Assembly (NCBI GenBank): GCA_027021325.1
Contig: JALUUN010000148.1
Location: 1 to 14,872 of the forward strand
DNA length: 14,872 bases
Direction: 5' to 3'
From: Planctomycetota bacterium
Lineage (GTDB): Bacteria > Planctomycetota > UBA1135
The first letter of the stretch is position 1. Every line of letters begins with the position of its first letter. Positions 9,481 to 14,872 of this stretch are shown here, piece by piece. The notes under the pieces are model-generated. The model did no database searches, had not been told where the DNA came from, and saw only the letters and a program-made list of their open reading frames with translations. A program made the position numbers and the translations under genes.

Positions 9481-9512
9481 CGGCGCCGGCCCCCGGGCGG
9501 AGGCCGGCGCCG
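9481..9512 (-). terminator. GC-rich hairpin after the propeller gene
   Basis: An 11-bp perfect stem (9481-9491 with 9502-9512) and 10-base loop lie about 17 bases after the propeller stop. Read on the minus strand, the stem is followed by CTTCCTTGG, a mixed pyrimidine stretch rather than a true T run. It probably acts as a terminator separating the propeller gene from the Bat operon. Confidence 0.5.
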
Positions 9513-9529
9513 GCGCGAGGGCGGCGTCC

Positions 9530-10948
9530 CTACTGGACGGCGAGGACCCGGGGAGCCGTGGTCCGCGGATTGCCCAGGGGGTCGGAGACGCCCTGGACCC
9601 AGACCAGGTCCCCGCGCTGGAGGAAGGCGGGCAAGGCAAGGTCCAGGGACAGGGAGTCCTGGCCGGTGGCGAGGAGGACCGGAGAGGGGCCGATCCCGAG
9701 GTCCACGCCCTGGACGGTGACCGGCTGGTCGCCGGTGGCAGCGACCAGGGCCACCGGTCCGGCCCCCTGGAGATCCACGTGGACGGTGCCGCCGGCCGGC
9801 GGATCCGGCGGATCCAGGACCAGATCGCCGAAGAAGCCGTTGCCGGGTTGGGGAACCGGCAGGTTCTCGAAGACCAGGACCGCCTCCTGGGCCTGGACGG
9901 TGACGTAGAGCCGACCGCCGAGGAACAGGGCGTCGTTGGGCTCCCGCCAGCCCCCAAGGGCGAAGAGGTCCACCCGGGAGATCTCCACCTCGTTCAGGAG
10001 GTCGAAGAGGACCAGCTGGTTGCCGAGGAGGTCGCAGACCGCCAGGAGGCTCCCGTCCTCGGAGACCCCGAGGCCATGGCTGTCCCCACCGGTGCCCTCG
10101 GCCCGGAGCGTCCGCAGCAGGCGTCCGTCGGCATCGGTCAGGAAGATGCGCCCGTCGAAGCCGGTGCCGCCCAGGGCGAGGCGGCCGTCGGGCAGGGGCA
10201 GGATCTCCTGGGCCGTCGGCCACGCCCATTCGCCGAGGCGGTCCTGGACGACGTAGTGTTCCGTCGCAGCACCGGTCGTGAGGTCCAGGACCTCGAGGCC
10301 GGTCTCGGCCCCCTTGAAGAAGTTCGCTCCGGGCAGGAACAGGCGGCCGGCGACGAGGGCCAGGCGGCCGTTGCTGCCGAAGCCGGCGGTCAGCGAGCGG
10401 GCGGCGTCCACCGCCAGGGCGGTGGCGTCCACGGCGTGGATGCTGCCGCTTCCGTCCAGGGTCGTGACATAGAAACCGTCGCCGGTCTCGTTGGCGCAGA
10501 TGCCGAAGGGAAAGCTGCCGAAGCCGAAGGGATCCGGCAGCGGGACCTCGCCCAGGACCTGATCGGTGGCGGCGTCCCACAGGGTGACGCTGCCGCTTGT
10601 GGAGTTCGTGACCGCGCCGATCACGGCCCGGCCCTGGGCGTCGGTGAGGAAGGCGATTTCCTCGGGAAAGAGGCCGACCTGGATCTCGCCTACGACCTGG
10701 TCGAGGGCCGGGTCCACGATGGCCACGGCGTCGTTGGGGCTCGACAGACTGCCGGCGATGGCGACGAAGAGGCGGCCGCTGCCGGGCTCGGCGGCGAGGC
10801 CGAAGGGCTGGGCGCTGGGCCCGCTGCCGGTGCCCGAGGTGTCGATGACCGCGGCCAGGTCCTGGGCCTGAAGCGGCGCGGCGGCCAGGGCCGCCAGCAC
10901 GAGGAGAGCGGCGGCCGGACGGGCCGCGCCGAGACGGAACGGGTGCAT
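9530..10948 (-). CDS. Secreted beta-propeller (YVTN/SMP-30-like) protein of unknown function
   Basis: 472 residues, ATG at 10948 behind a strong ribosome binding site. Residues 1-28 are a Sec signal peptide with cleavage likely after LQAQ. Residues 30-365 show repeated beta-propeller blades of about 45 residues, each with a pattern such as GRLFVAIAG, DAVAIVDPALDQVVGEI, GSVTLWDAATDQVLGEV and NQLVLFDLLNEVEISRV. These are YVTN-like, with no catalytic residues I recognise. Residues about 370-472 form a separate beta-rich, Gly/Pro/Val-rich domain ending in PRTTAPRVLAVQ, a type I associate with exported proteins of planctomycetes and similar bacteria. It is monocistronic: about 300 bp from the oxidase operon and followed by a hairpin. 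Likely periplasmic or surface-exposed; ligand unknown. The sequence gives no direct link to either neighbouring operon. Confidence 0.8.
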   Translation of the reverse strand: MHPFRLGAARPAAALLVLAALAAAPLQAQDLAAVIDTSGTGSGPSAQPFGLAAEPGSGRLFVAIAGSLSSPNDAVAIVDPALDQVVGEIQVGLFPEEIAFLTDAQGRAVIGAVTNSTSGSVTLWDAATDQVLGEVPLPDPFGFGSFPFGICANETGDGFYVTTLDGSGSIHAVDATALAVDAARSLTAGFGSNGRLALVAGRLFLPGANFFKGAETGLEVLDLTTGAATEHYVVQDRLGEWAWPTAQEILPLPDGRLALGGTGFDGRIFLTDADGRLLRTLRAEGTGGDSHGLGVSEDGSLLAVCDLLGNQLVLFDLLNEVEISRVDLFALGGWREPNDALFLGGRLYVTVQAQEAVLVFENLPVPQPGNGFFGDLVLDPPDPPAGGTVHVDLQGAGPVALVAATGDQPVTVQGVDLGIGPSPVLLATGQDSLSLDLALPAFLQRGDLVWVQGVSDPLGNPRTTAPRVLAVQ

Positions 10949-10952
10949 GGAT

Positions 10953-10959
10953 CCTCCTT
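10953..10959 (-). promoter_or_regulatory. Strong ribosome binding site of the propeller gene
   Basis: AAGGAGG on the minus strand, four bases before ATG 10948. It is one of the best matches to the anti-Shine-Dalgarno sequence in the window and fixes the start. Confidence 0.7.
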
Positions 10960-11183
10960 CCGGGAACCTCGCCCGGAGACAGGGGGTGGATGGGGATCCG
11001 TCCGGCGGTCCGGTCTTCCGGCTGCGTGCTTCGTCCTACTGGCCGCGCCTTCCCGGGACCGGGTCCCAGTGGCGTTCCGGCGGCTCCTCGGGGAGCCGGC
11101 CTCGGCGGCGTTCGTCGGCACTCACGGCGGCGGGCCCGCGGAGGATTCGCACCTCCTTCCCGGGGGCCGCGGACGGCGTTCGC

Positions 11184-11211
11184 GAACAGAACCGGCCCCC
11201 TCCCCGGCCGG
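11184..11211 (-). terminator. Possible terminator of the oxidase operon
   Basis: On the minus strand a 6-bp CCGGCC/GGCCGG stem (11206-11211 with 11192-11197, loop of 8) is followed directly by TTCTGTTC. It lies about 38 bases after the last oxidase gene. The stem is short and the T run interrupted, so confidence is moderate. Confidence 0.4.
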
Positions 11212-11248
11212 GAGCGGGAGCCTGCCGGGGCATCCTAGCAGGGCGGGA

Positions 11249-11461
11249 TCAGGGGTCCAGGTGCCAGGTCAGACTGTCCCAGGAGGGAATCAGGTGGTCC
11301 AGGACGTAGACCAGGAGGAAGGTCAGGAAGGCGACGTAGATCAGGGTCAGCCACAAGGGCACGCCGCCGTGGTCGTAGCCGAAGGGAACCTCGGTCTCCG
11401 GATCCTCCGGCACCTTGGGAGCGGATTCCTCGGGGGCGGGGGCGGTTTCCTTGTCGCTCAT
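11249..11461 (-). CDS. Single-helix oxidase subunit resembling the CcoP N-terminal membrane domain (or CcoQ)
   Basis: 70 residues, ATG 11461 overlapping the previous stop as ATGA, with AAGGAG seven bases ahead. Residues 1-28 are acidic, Pro-rich and cytoplasmic. A short PFGYDHGGVPLW motif then leads into one membrane helix at about 34-55, followed by DHLIPSWDSLTWHLDP. This order (acidic tail, a YD motif, Pro-Leu-Trp, then a helix ending in a short aromatic tail) is that of the membrane domain of CcoP, where the motif reads roughly YDxxxxxDNPLPRWW. No heme motif is present. It is the last gene of the oxidase operon and probably a small subunit that docks the soluble di-heme cytochrome or stabilises the core. 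CcoQ is the alternative reading; at this length homology is hard to prove by eye. Confidence 0.65.
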   Translation of the reverse strand: MSDKETAPAPEESAPKVPEDPETEVPFGYDHGGVPLWLTLIYVAFLTFLLVYVLDHLIPSWDSLTWHLDP

Positions 11462-11826
11462 GCTGGATCTCCTTGGTCTTGCAGGGCCTGGCGGCGTGCC
11501 TCCAGCCGCTGCACCCAGGGGTCGGCCTCGTCCAGGAGCTCCTGGTCCCGGAGCAGGTCGTGCTTGGGCTGCTCGATGTTCGAGAAGTGCCCGCTCAGGA
11601 AGGCCCAGATCAGGAGCGCCAGGAAGCCGCCGGCGACGCAGAAGTAGTTCGCCAGGGGCGCCACCGCGAAGCCCAGGATGTCCGGGTCGTCCAGGGACAG
11701 GAGGAACTCCGCGAGCTTCACGAGGAAGCCGAGCCCGGCGCCGGCCGAGACCACCGCGAAGAAGATGGTGAGGCTCGTACGCAGGCGGCGCGAGCGGGCC
11801 GTTTCTACAGGGAGGCGTTGTTCCAC
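11458..11826 (-). CDS. Two-helix membrane protein with CcoS-like C-terminus
   Basis: 122 residues. I chose GTG 11826, which overlaps the end of ccoO by 22 bases, because GGAG lies five bases ahead and coding signal in this frame begins here. Helices lie at about 17-44 and 56-79. The second helix and what follows, LALLIWAFLSGHFSNIEQPK then HDLLRD, match the CcoS pattern WAxxSGQFDDLExPAxRILFDD: the GxF step, an acidic/amide pair, Glu, Pro and a basic residue before the Leu pair. CcoS is a small one-helix protein required for heme insertion into cbb3 oxidase. This protein has an extra N-terminal helix, and its acidic-rich end runs on for about 25 residues. Its place between ccoO and the small subunit supports an assembly or accessory role. 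Being a new structural subunit is the alternative. Confidence 0.6.
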   Translation of the reverse strand: MEQRLPVETARSRRLRTSLTIFFAVVSAGAGLGFLVKLAEFLLSLDDPDILGFAVAPLANYFCVAGGFLALLIWAFLSGHFSNIEQPKHDLLRDQELLDEADPWVQRLEARRQALQDQGDPA

Positions 11827-12593
11827 GGGCGCTCCGGTTTCCAGCTGCCGAGCCACTGGAGGAAGGTGATCAGGGAAAGACCATCCCGGTTGGGACGGAG
11901 GCGAGTGCGGGCCAGTTCCCGGCGCAGCCAGGTGGTGCGCTCCTTCTCGTCGGCGATGGCCGCGGCGGCGGCGCGAACGGCCTCCTCGGGCTGCCAGACC
12001 GGGTCCTCCTCGAAGAGCCAGGGGTAGGCCGGCATCACGCTGCCCGGCGAGGTGGCCTTCGGATCCCAGAGGTGGGCGGCGTGCCAGTCGTTCGTGTGCC
12101 GGCCCCATTCGCGGGACAGGTCCGGGCCGACCCGGCGCGTGCCCCAGAGCTGGGGCAGCTGCAGTTCGTTCTCGAACTCGTCGGCCATGGCCACCGGGCC
12201 CCAACGCTCCTCCTCCTGGCTGACGCCGCGCACGTACTGGCTGTGGCAGTGCCAGCAGCCCTCGGCGATGTAGATGTCGCGGCCGCGGTCCAGGGCTTCG
12301 GCGTAGGCCCGGGTGGTGGCGGCGACGGCGGCGGGATCCGCAGGCTGGTCCTCCAGGTTCCGGGACAGGAGCAGGGCCTGCTCCCGGGCCTCGGCCCCGA
12401 AGGCCTCCTCGAAGGCCTCCGGCCAGCGCTCGGCGAGGTCGCGCCACTCGGGGATCGGGTCGCCCGCGATCTCATCCAGGGTCTGGTACGGGATGTCGCT
12501 CAGGGTGGCGATGGGCAGGATGCCCGAGGCCACGAAAGCCAGGAAGAACATGCCGAGTCCGGCGACCAGGAACACTCCCTTGTAACGGTCCAT
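11805..12593 (-). CDS. ccoO: Mono-heme cytochrome c subunit of cbb3-type oxidase, CcoO
   Basis: 262 residues, ATG 12593, three bases after the ccoN stop, with GGAGGT seven bases ahead. One N-terminal membrane anchor spans about 8-29. The c-heme motif CWHCH is at 113-117 within EGCWHCHSQYVR, the CcoO hallmark; downstream the conserved GTRRVGPDL, the NDWHAAHLWDP region and the axial Met187 in SVMPAYPWL are all present. The C-terminus keeps LITFLQWLGSWKP. CcoO passes electrons from the donor or CcoP-type cytochrome to CcoN and normally packs against it. Canonical CcoO has its heme near residue 70; here it is at 113, because a charged helical stretch of about 45 residues (40-100) is inserted between anchor and heme domain. 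Confidence 0.93.
   Translation of the reverse strand: MDRYKGVFLVAGLGMFFLAFVASGILPIATLSDIPYQTLDEIAGDPIPEWRDLAERWPEAFEEAFGAEAREQALLLSRNLEDQPADPAAVAATTRAYAEALDRGRDIYIAEGCWHCHSQYVRGVSQEEERWGPVAMADEFENELQLPQLWGTRRVGPDLSREWGRHTNDWHAAHLWDPKATSPGSVMPAYPWLFEEDPVWQPEEAVRAAAAAIADEKERTTWLRRELARTRLRPNRDGLSLITFLQWLGSWKPERPWNNASL
11832..11835 (-). promoter_or_regulatory. Ribosome binding site fixing the start of the CcoS-like gene
   Basis: GGAG on the minus strand, five bases before GTG 11826 and inside the end of ccoO. It supports this start over the much longer upstream open frame, which is only a shadow of ccoO. Confidence 0.5.
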
Positions 12594-12596
12594 GGT

Positions 12597-14066
12597 TCAG
12601 ACCTCCGGAGCGGTGGTGGGAAGGTGGAGATCCGCGGGCGTCTCCGCCGGGATCCGGGCCAGGTGGTCCTCTTCACGGTAGGGCGCGCGCTGGACCCGGG
12701 CGGTCATCCACAGGTTGTAGAGGAACATGGCGTAGCCGAGGAGGATCATGGCGCCCGACAGGGTGCGCACGAACCAGAAGGGCACTTCGGCGCCGACGAT
12801 CTCGAGCCAGGGGTCGAGGGCCCGCTGCATGAAGCCCTGGACCAGGCCGGCGGCGGTGAGGTCCACGAACATGACGCTCAGGCCGACGACCGTCCACCAG
12901 TACTGGTGGCTCAGGAGCTTCTTGCTGTACCACTCGTTGCCGGTGATGCGCGGCCACAGCCAGGTGATGATGCCGATCAGCCAGAAGGTGAAGACACCGA
13001 ACATCACCAGGTGGGCGTGCCCCGGCACCCAGTCCGTGAAGTGGATGATCTTCTGGGCGTGGACCGTGGTGTGCCAGGCGCACTGCAGGCAGGTGATGAA
13101 GTAGAGCACCATGCCGGTGTAGAACCAGCGGATCGGCAGGTTCTCGCGTACCGCGTGGCCGCGGCCCCAGAGGGTGGCGAAGAAGTTGACGACCACCGTC
13201 GTTACGACGACTTCGACGGCCATGGTCGCCAGGATCGCCCCGTACTGGACGTACATGGGGATCGGCGACAGCAGGAAGTGGTGGACTCCGTTCAGGGGAT
13301 AGAAGAAGGCCAGGGCCCAGAAGCCGATGATGGACAGGCTGTGTGACCAGATCGGTTTGCGCAGGATGACCGGCACGAAGAAGTACATCAGACCCCAGCC
13401 CATGGGCGTCACGAACAGGCCGACCAGGTCGTGGATGTAGAGGCCGACCACCGCCGCCCCGGCGGTTCCCGGCAGGAACCACTCGGGCAGGAAGTTGCCC
13501 ATGACGTAGGTCAGGATGGTCCAGATCAGGCCGGCGGTGACATACCAGGCGGTCACATAGAGCCGCTTGCCGCGCGCCCGCAGCATGGGCGCCGACATCT
13601 GGATCGCGAGGCCGACGGCGAAGACGCAGACCAGGAGGTCGCAGGGGATCCAGTTCGGCTGCAGGGAGCCGGGCTCGAAACCGGTGGGGGTCTCGCCCCA
13701 CTCGACCGCCTGGGCGCGCCCCAGGAGGATGCCGACTGCAGTGGCCAGGACCGTAAACTGCAGGGCCCAGCCGAGGAAGACGCCCAGCTTCCGGCTCAGG
13801 ACCGGGTTCCCGGTGGTGCGCGGAACGGCGTAGTAGAGGGCTCCGGTGAAGCCGTTGACCAGGAAGCCATAGGCGATGGCGTTGGTGTGGAGCATCCGCA
13901 CCCGCGCCGCGCTCAGCCACTCGATGCCCTCGAAGGGATAGTGGTGGATGAACTGCAGGCTGTAGAGGAAGCCCGCGAGCAGGCCGACGAAGAGGAAGGT
14001 GACCCCGAAGACGAAGTGGTGCTTGACGAGGTCGTAGTGGACCAGCTGGCTCTCAGGACGTTTCAT
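12597..14066 (-). CDS. ccoN: Catalytic subunit of a C-family (cbb3-type) heme-copper oxidase, CcoN
   Basis: 489 residues. ATG 14066 overlaps the cytochrome c stop by one base (TGATG), with AGGAAGAGG ahead; GTG 14069 is an alternative. It reduces oxygen to water with hemes b and b3 and CuB. About 12 membrane helices. By my alignment the ligands sit five residues later than in Pseudomonas stutzeri CcoN after helix II: His60 and His352 (low-spin heme b), His350 (heme b3), His212, His262 and His263 (CuB) and Tyr256, six residues before His262 as for the cross-linked active-site Tyr. Family signatures TDWVPGHAH and GLVQGFMQR are clear. NO reductase is unlikely because the active-site Tyr is kept and His212 is followed by DLVG, not the helix-VI Glu of NorB. 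Odd: Gln328 replaces the conserved Glu of FEGP in canonical CcoN, and that loop reads CLQCAWHTT. Confidence 0.93.
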   Translation of the reverse strand: MKRPESQLVHYDLVKHHFVFGVTFLFVGLLAGFLYSLQFIHHYPFEGIEWLSAARVRMLHTNAIAYGFLVNGFTGALYYAVPRTTGNPVLSRKLGVFLGWALQFTVLATAVGILLGRAQAVEWGETPTGFEPGSLQPNWIPCDLLVCVFAVGLAIQMSAPMLRARGKRLYVTAWYVTAGLIWTILTYVMGNFLPEWFLPGTAGAAVVGLYIHDLVGLFVTPMGWGLMYFFVPVILRKPIWSHSLSIIGFWALAFFYPLNGVHHFLLSPIPMYVQYGAILATMAVEVVVTTVVVNFFATLWGRGHAVRENLPIRWFYTGMVLYFITCLQCAWHTTVHAQKIIHFTDWVPGHAHLVMFGVFTFWLIGIITWLWPRITGNEWYSKKLLSHQYWWTVVGLSVMFVDLTAAGLVQGFMQRALDPWLEIVGAEVPFWFVRTLSGAMILLGYAMFLYNLWMTARVQRAPYREEDHLARIPAETPADLHLPTTAPEV

Positions 14067-14872
14067 CACTTGGCCTCTTCCTCATCGTGGGCCAGGGACT
14101 GGACGTAGTGGACGAGATGCCATACGTCCTCCTCGGGCAGGGAGGTGAAGGCCGGCATCGGCGTCCCGGCGACGCCGCCCCGGATCCGCAGGTAGAGGTC
14201 CCGGCCGCTGCCGCCGGCGCGGTAACGGCCGCTCGTCAGGTCGCGCGGGTCGATGGGGTAGCCCCAGGCGTCCACCAGGTGCGGGCTGGAGCTGCCGTCG
14301 CCGCGCCCCGTCTCGCCGTGGCATTCCTGGCAGCCCTGCTCCAGGTAGACCTCGCGGCCGCGGGCGATGGAAGCCGGGTCGGCCTCGGGCTCGGGAGGAA
14401 CCGTGAGGGGCAGGGGCCGCTCATAGCGCTGGCGGATGCGCTCGGCCTCGGGCAGGACGTAGTCTTCGTAGAAGGATTCCACCTCGTCGGCGTCCGCGAG
14501 ATCCGGCTCCTCGTCCTCCCAGGCGATCTGGACGGCCTGTTCGAACTCGCTGCGCTGGGACAGCCACAGCAGGTACTCGGCCACGGCCTCGACCTGACGC
14601 GGCTCGACGAGGCTGTGCTGGGGCATGGCCGAGCCGTCCAGGCCGCCGCGGATGGTGCGCACCAGATCCCCGATCAGGGGCGCCTCACCGCTGGCGGTGC
14701 TGCGGAACTTGTAGACCGGGGGACTCCAGGGGTCCACGCCGTAGCGGAAGTTGCGCGGCCGCGGCACCAGGAACTCCGAGGCCGGGCCGTCCCCGTAGCC
14801 CTCGTCCCCATGGCAGCCGGCGCAGTACTGGCGGTAGACCGTCTCGCCCAGGCGCAGGCGGCGGTCCCGCTC
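14066..14872 (-). CDS. Di-heme cytochrome c of the oxidase operon, 5' end outside window
   Basis: 268 residues are visible; the start lies beyond the right edge. The frame stays open from 14066 to the window end, so a GTG at 14767 is not the start. Two c-type domains are seen. The first has CAGCH (bases 14810-14824) with likely Met ligand in SAMPQH, and the PRPRNFRYG and YKFRSTASGEAP segments common in cytochromes c of many environmental bacteria. The second has CQECH (14318-14332) with Met in TPMPAF. A charged helical linker of about 60 residues joins them. It directly precedes and overlaps ccoN, so it is the best candidate for the CcoP-like electron entry subunit, although no membrane helix is visible in this part. 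Located in the periplasm. More hemes or an anchor may lie upstream. Confidence 0.9.
   Translation of the reverse strand, partial: ERDRRLRLGETVYRQYCAGCHGDEGYGDGPASEFLVPRPRNFRYGVDPWSPPVYKFRSTASGEAPLIGDLVRTIRGGLDGSAMPQHSLVEPRQVEAVAEYLLWLSQRSEFEQAVQIAWEDEEPDLADADEVESFYEDYVLPEAERIRQRYERPLPLTVPPEPEADPASIARGREVYLEQGCQECHGETGRGDGSSSPHLVDAWGYPIDPRDLTSGRYRAGGSGRDLYLRIRGGVAGTPMPAFTSLPEEDVWHLVHYVQSLAHDEEEAK

Larger units (their letters stand above)
10949..11248. other. 300-bp intergenic region between oxidase operon and propeller gene
   Basis: I see no convincing gene here. It holds a terminator-like hairpin next to the oxidase operon (11184-11211), a hairpin that pairs away a perfect AAGGAGGT (11140-11156), and a tight 7-bp stem with a four-base loop (11081-11098). 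It also has a smaller GGGAC/GTCCC stem near 11055-11067, a 10-bp palindrome GTTCGCGAAC (11178-11187) and the propeller ribosome binding site. A minus-strand frame at 11036-11233 (65 codons) is open but has weaker G/C bias at third positions than the real genes. No good -10/-35 pair was found, so the propeller promoter is not located. Confidence 0.5.

Noticed and set aside
11178..11187. GTTCGCGAAC palindrome as a regulator site
   Set aside because: A 10-bp palindrome is expected by chance several times in a window of this size, and it does not match a known operator spacing such as GAAC-N4-GTTC.
11036..11233. 65-codon minus-strand frame in the intergenic region
   Set aside because: No ribosome binding site, weaker third-position G/C than neighbours, no recognisable protein; it overlaps the terminator-like hairpin.
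12597..14066. Nitric oxide reductase instead of oxygen reductase
   Set aside because: The active-site Tyr is present six residues before the CuB His pair, the helix-VI Glu of NorB is absent, and a CcoO with CWHCHSQ follows directly.
14066..14767. Cytochrome c gene starting at the GTG at 14767
   Set aside because: The frame continues to the window edge and encodes a complete CAGCH heme motif upstream of that GTG, so the real start is outside.

Overview
This is a very GC-rich (roughly 70 %) bacterial window. Almost every gene lies on the minus strand, so transcription runs from high to low coordinates. Lipoprotein and Sec signal peptides, a Bat-type operon and a cbb3-like oxidase point to a Gram-negative, oxygen-respiring bacterium. 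The C-terminal beta domain of the secreted propeller protein, the Bat gene set and the first cytochrome domain remind me of Planctomycetota or other environmental high-GC phyla. I cannot assign a phylum from this sequence alone.

Right part (11249-14872): a terminal-oxidase operon of the C family (cbb3-like). In transcription order it encodes a di-heme cytochrome c (5' end outside the window), the catalytic subunit CcoN, the mono-heme subunit CcoO, a two-helix protein with a CcoS-like C-terminus, and a 70-residue single-helix protein resembling the membrane domain of CcoP. Genes overlap or are separated by 3 bp, so they are probably one transcript. No single CcoP gene is seen. Its membrane part and its di-heme part appear as separate genes at opposite ends of the cluster. 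CcoN keeps all heme and CuB histidines and the active-site Tyr, but has Gln328 where canonical CcoN has a conserved Glu.

Middle (9401-11248): a 300-bp intergenic region with several hairpins, including a plausible terminator of the oxidase operon. It is followed by one gene for a secreted beta-propeller protein of unknown role with its own strong ribosome binding site and a GC-rich hairpin after its stop. A weak promoter candidate follows.

Left part (120-9400): a seven-gene MoxR/Bat operon. It encodes a MoxR AAA+ ATPase, a DUF58 protein, a lipoprotein with a BatD/DUF4381-like layout, two membrane VWA proteins (BatA- and BatB-like), a TPR protein (BatC-like), and a large protein that fuses BatD and BatE-like halves. 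Five successive junctions are the same 4-base stop/start overlap, GTGA. In this family the MoxR ATPase and VWA proteins are thought to act as an envelope chaperone or cofactor-insertion machine; the true substrate here is not known. The last 80 bases on the left hold the 3' end of a convergent plus-strand gene.

Most interesting points: the rearranged C-family oxidase with a Glu-to-Gln change, the CcoS-like protein with an extra helix, the in-frame BatD-BatE fusion with a lipobox in its middle, and the unbroken chain of GTGA overlaps.
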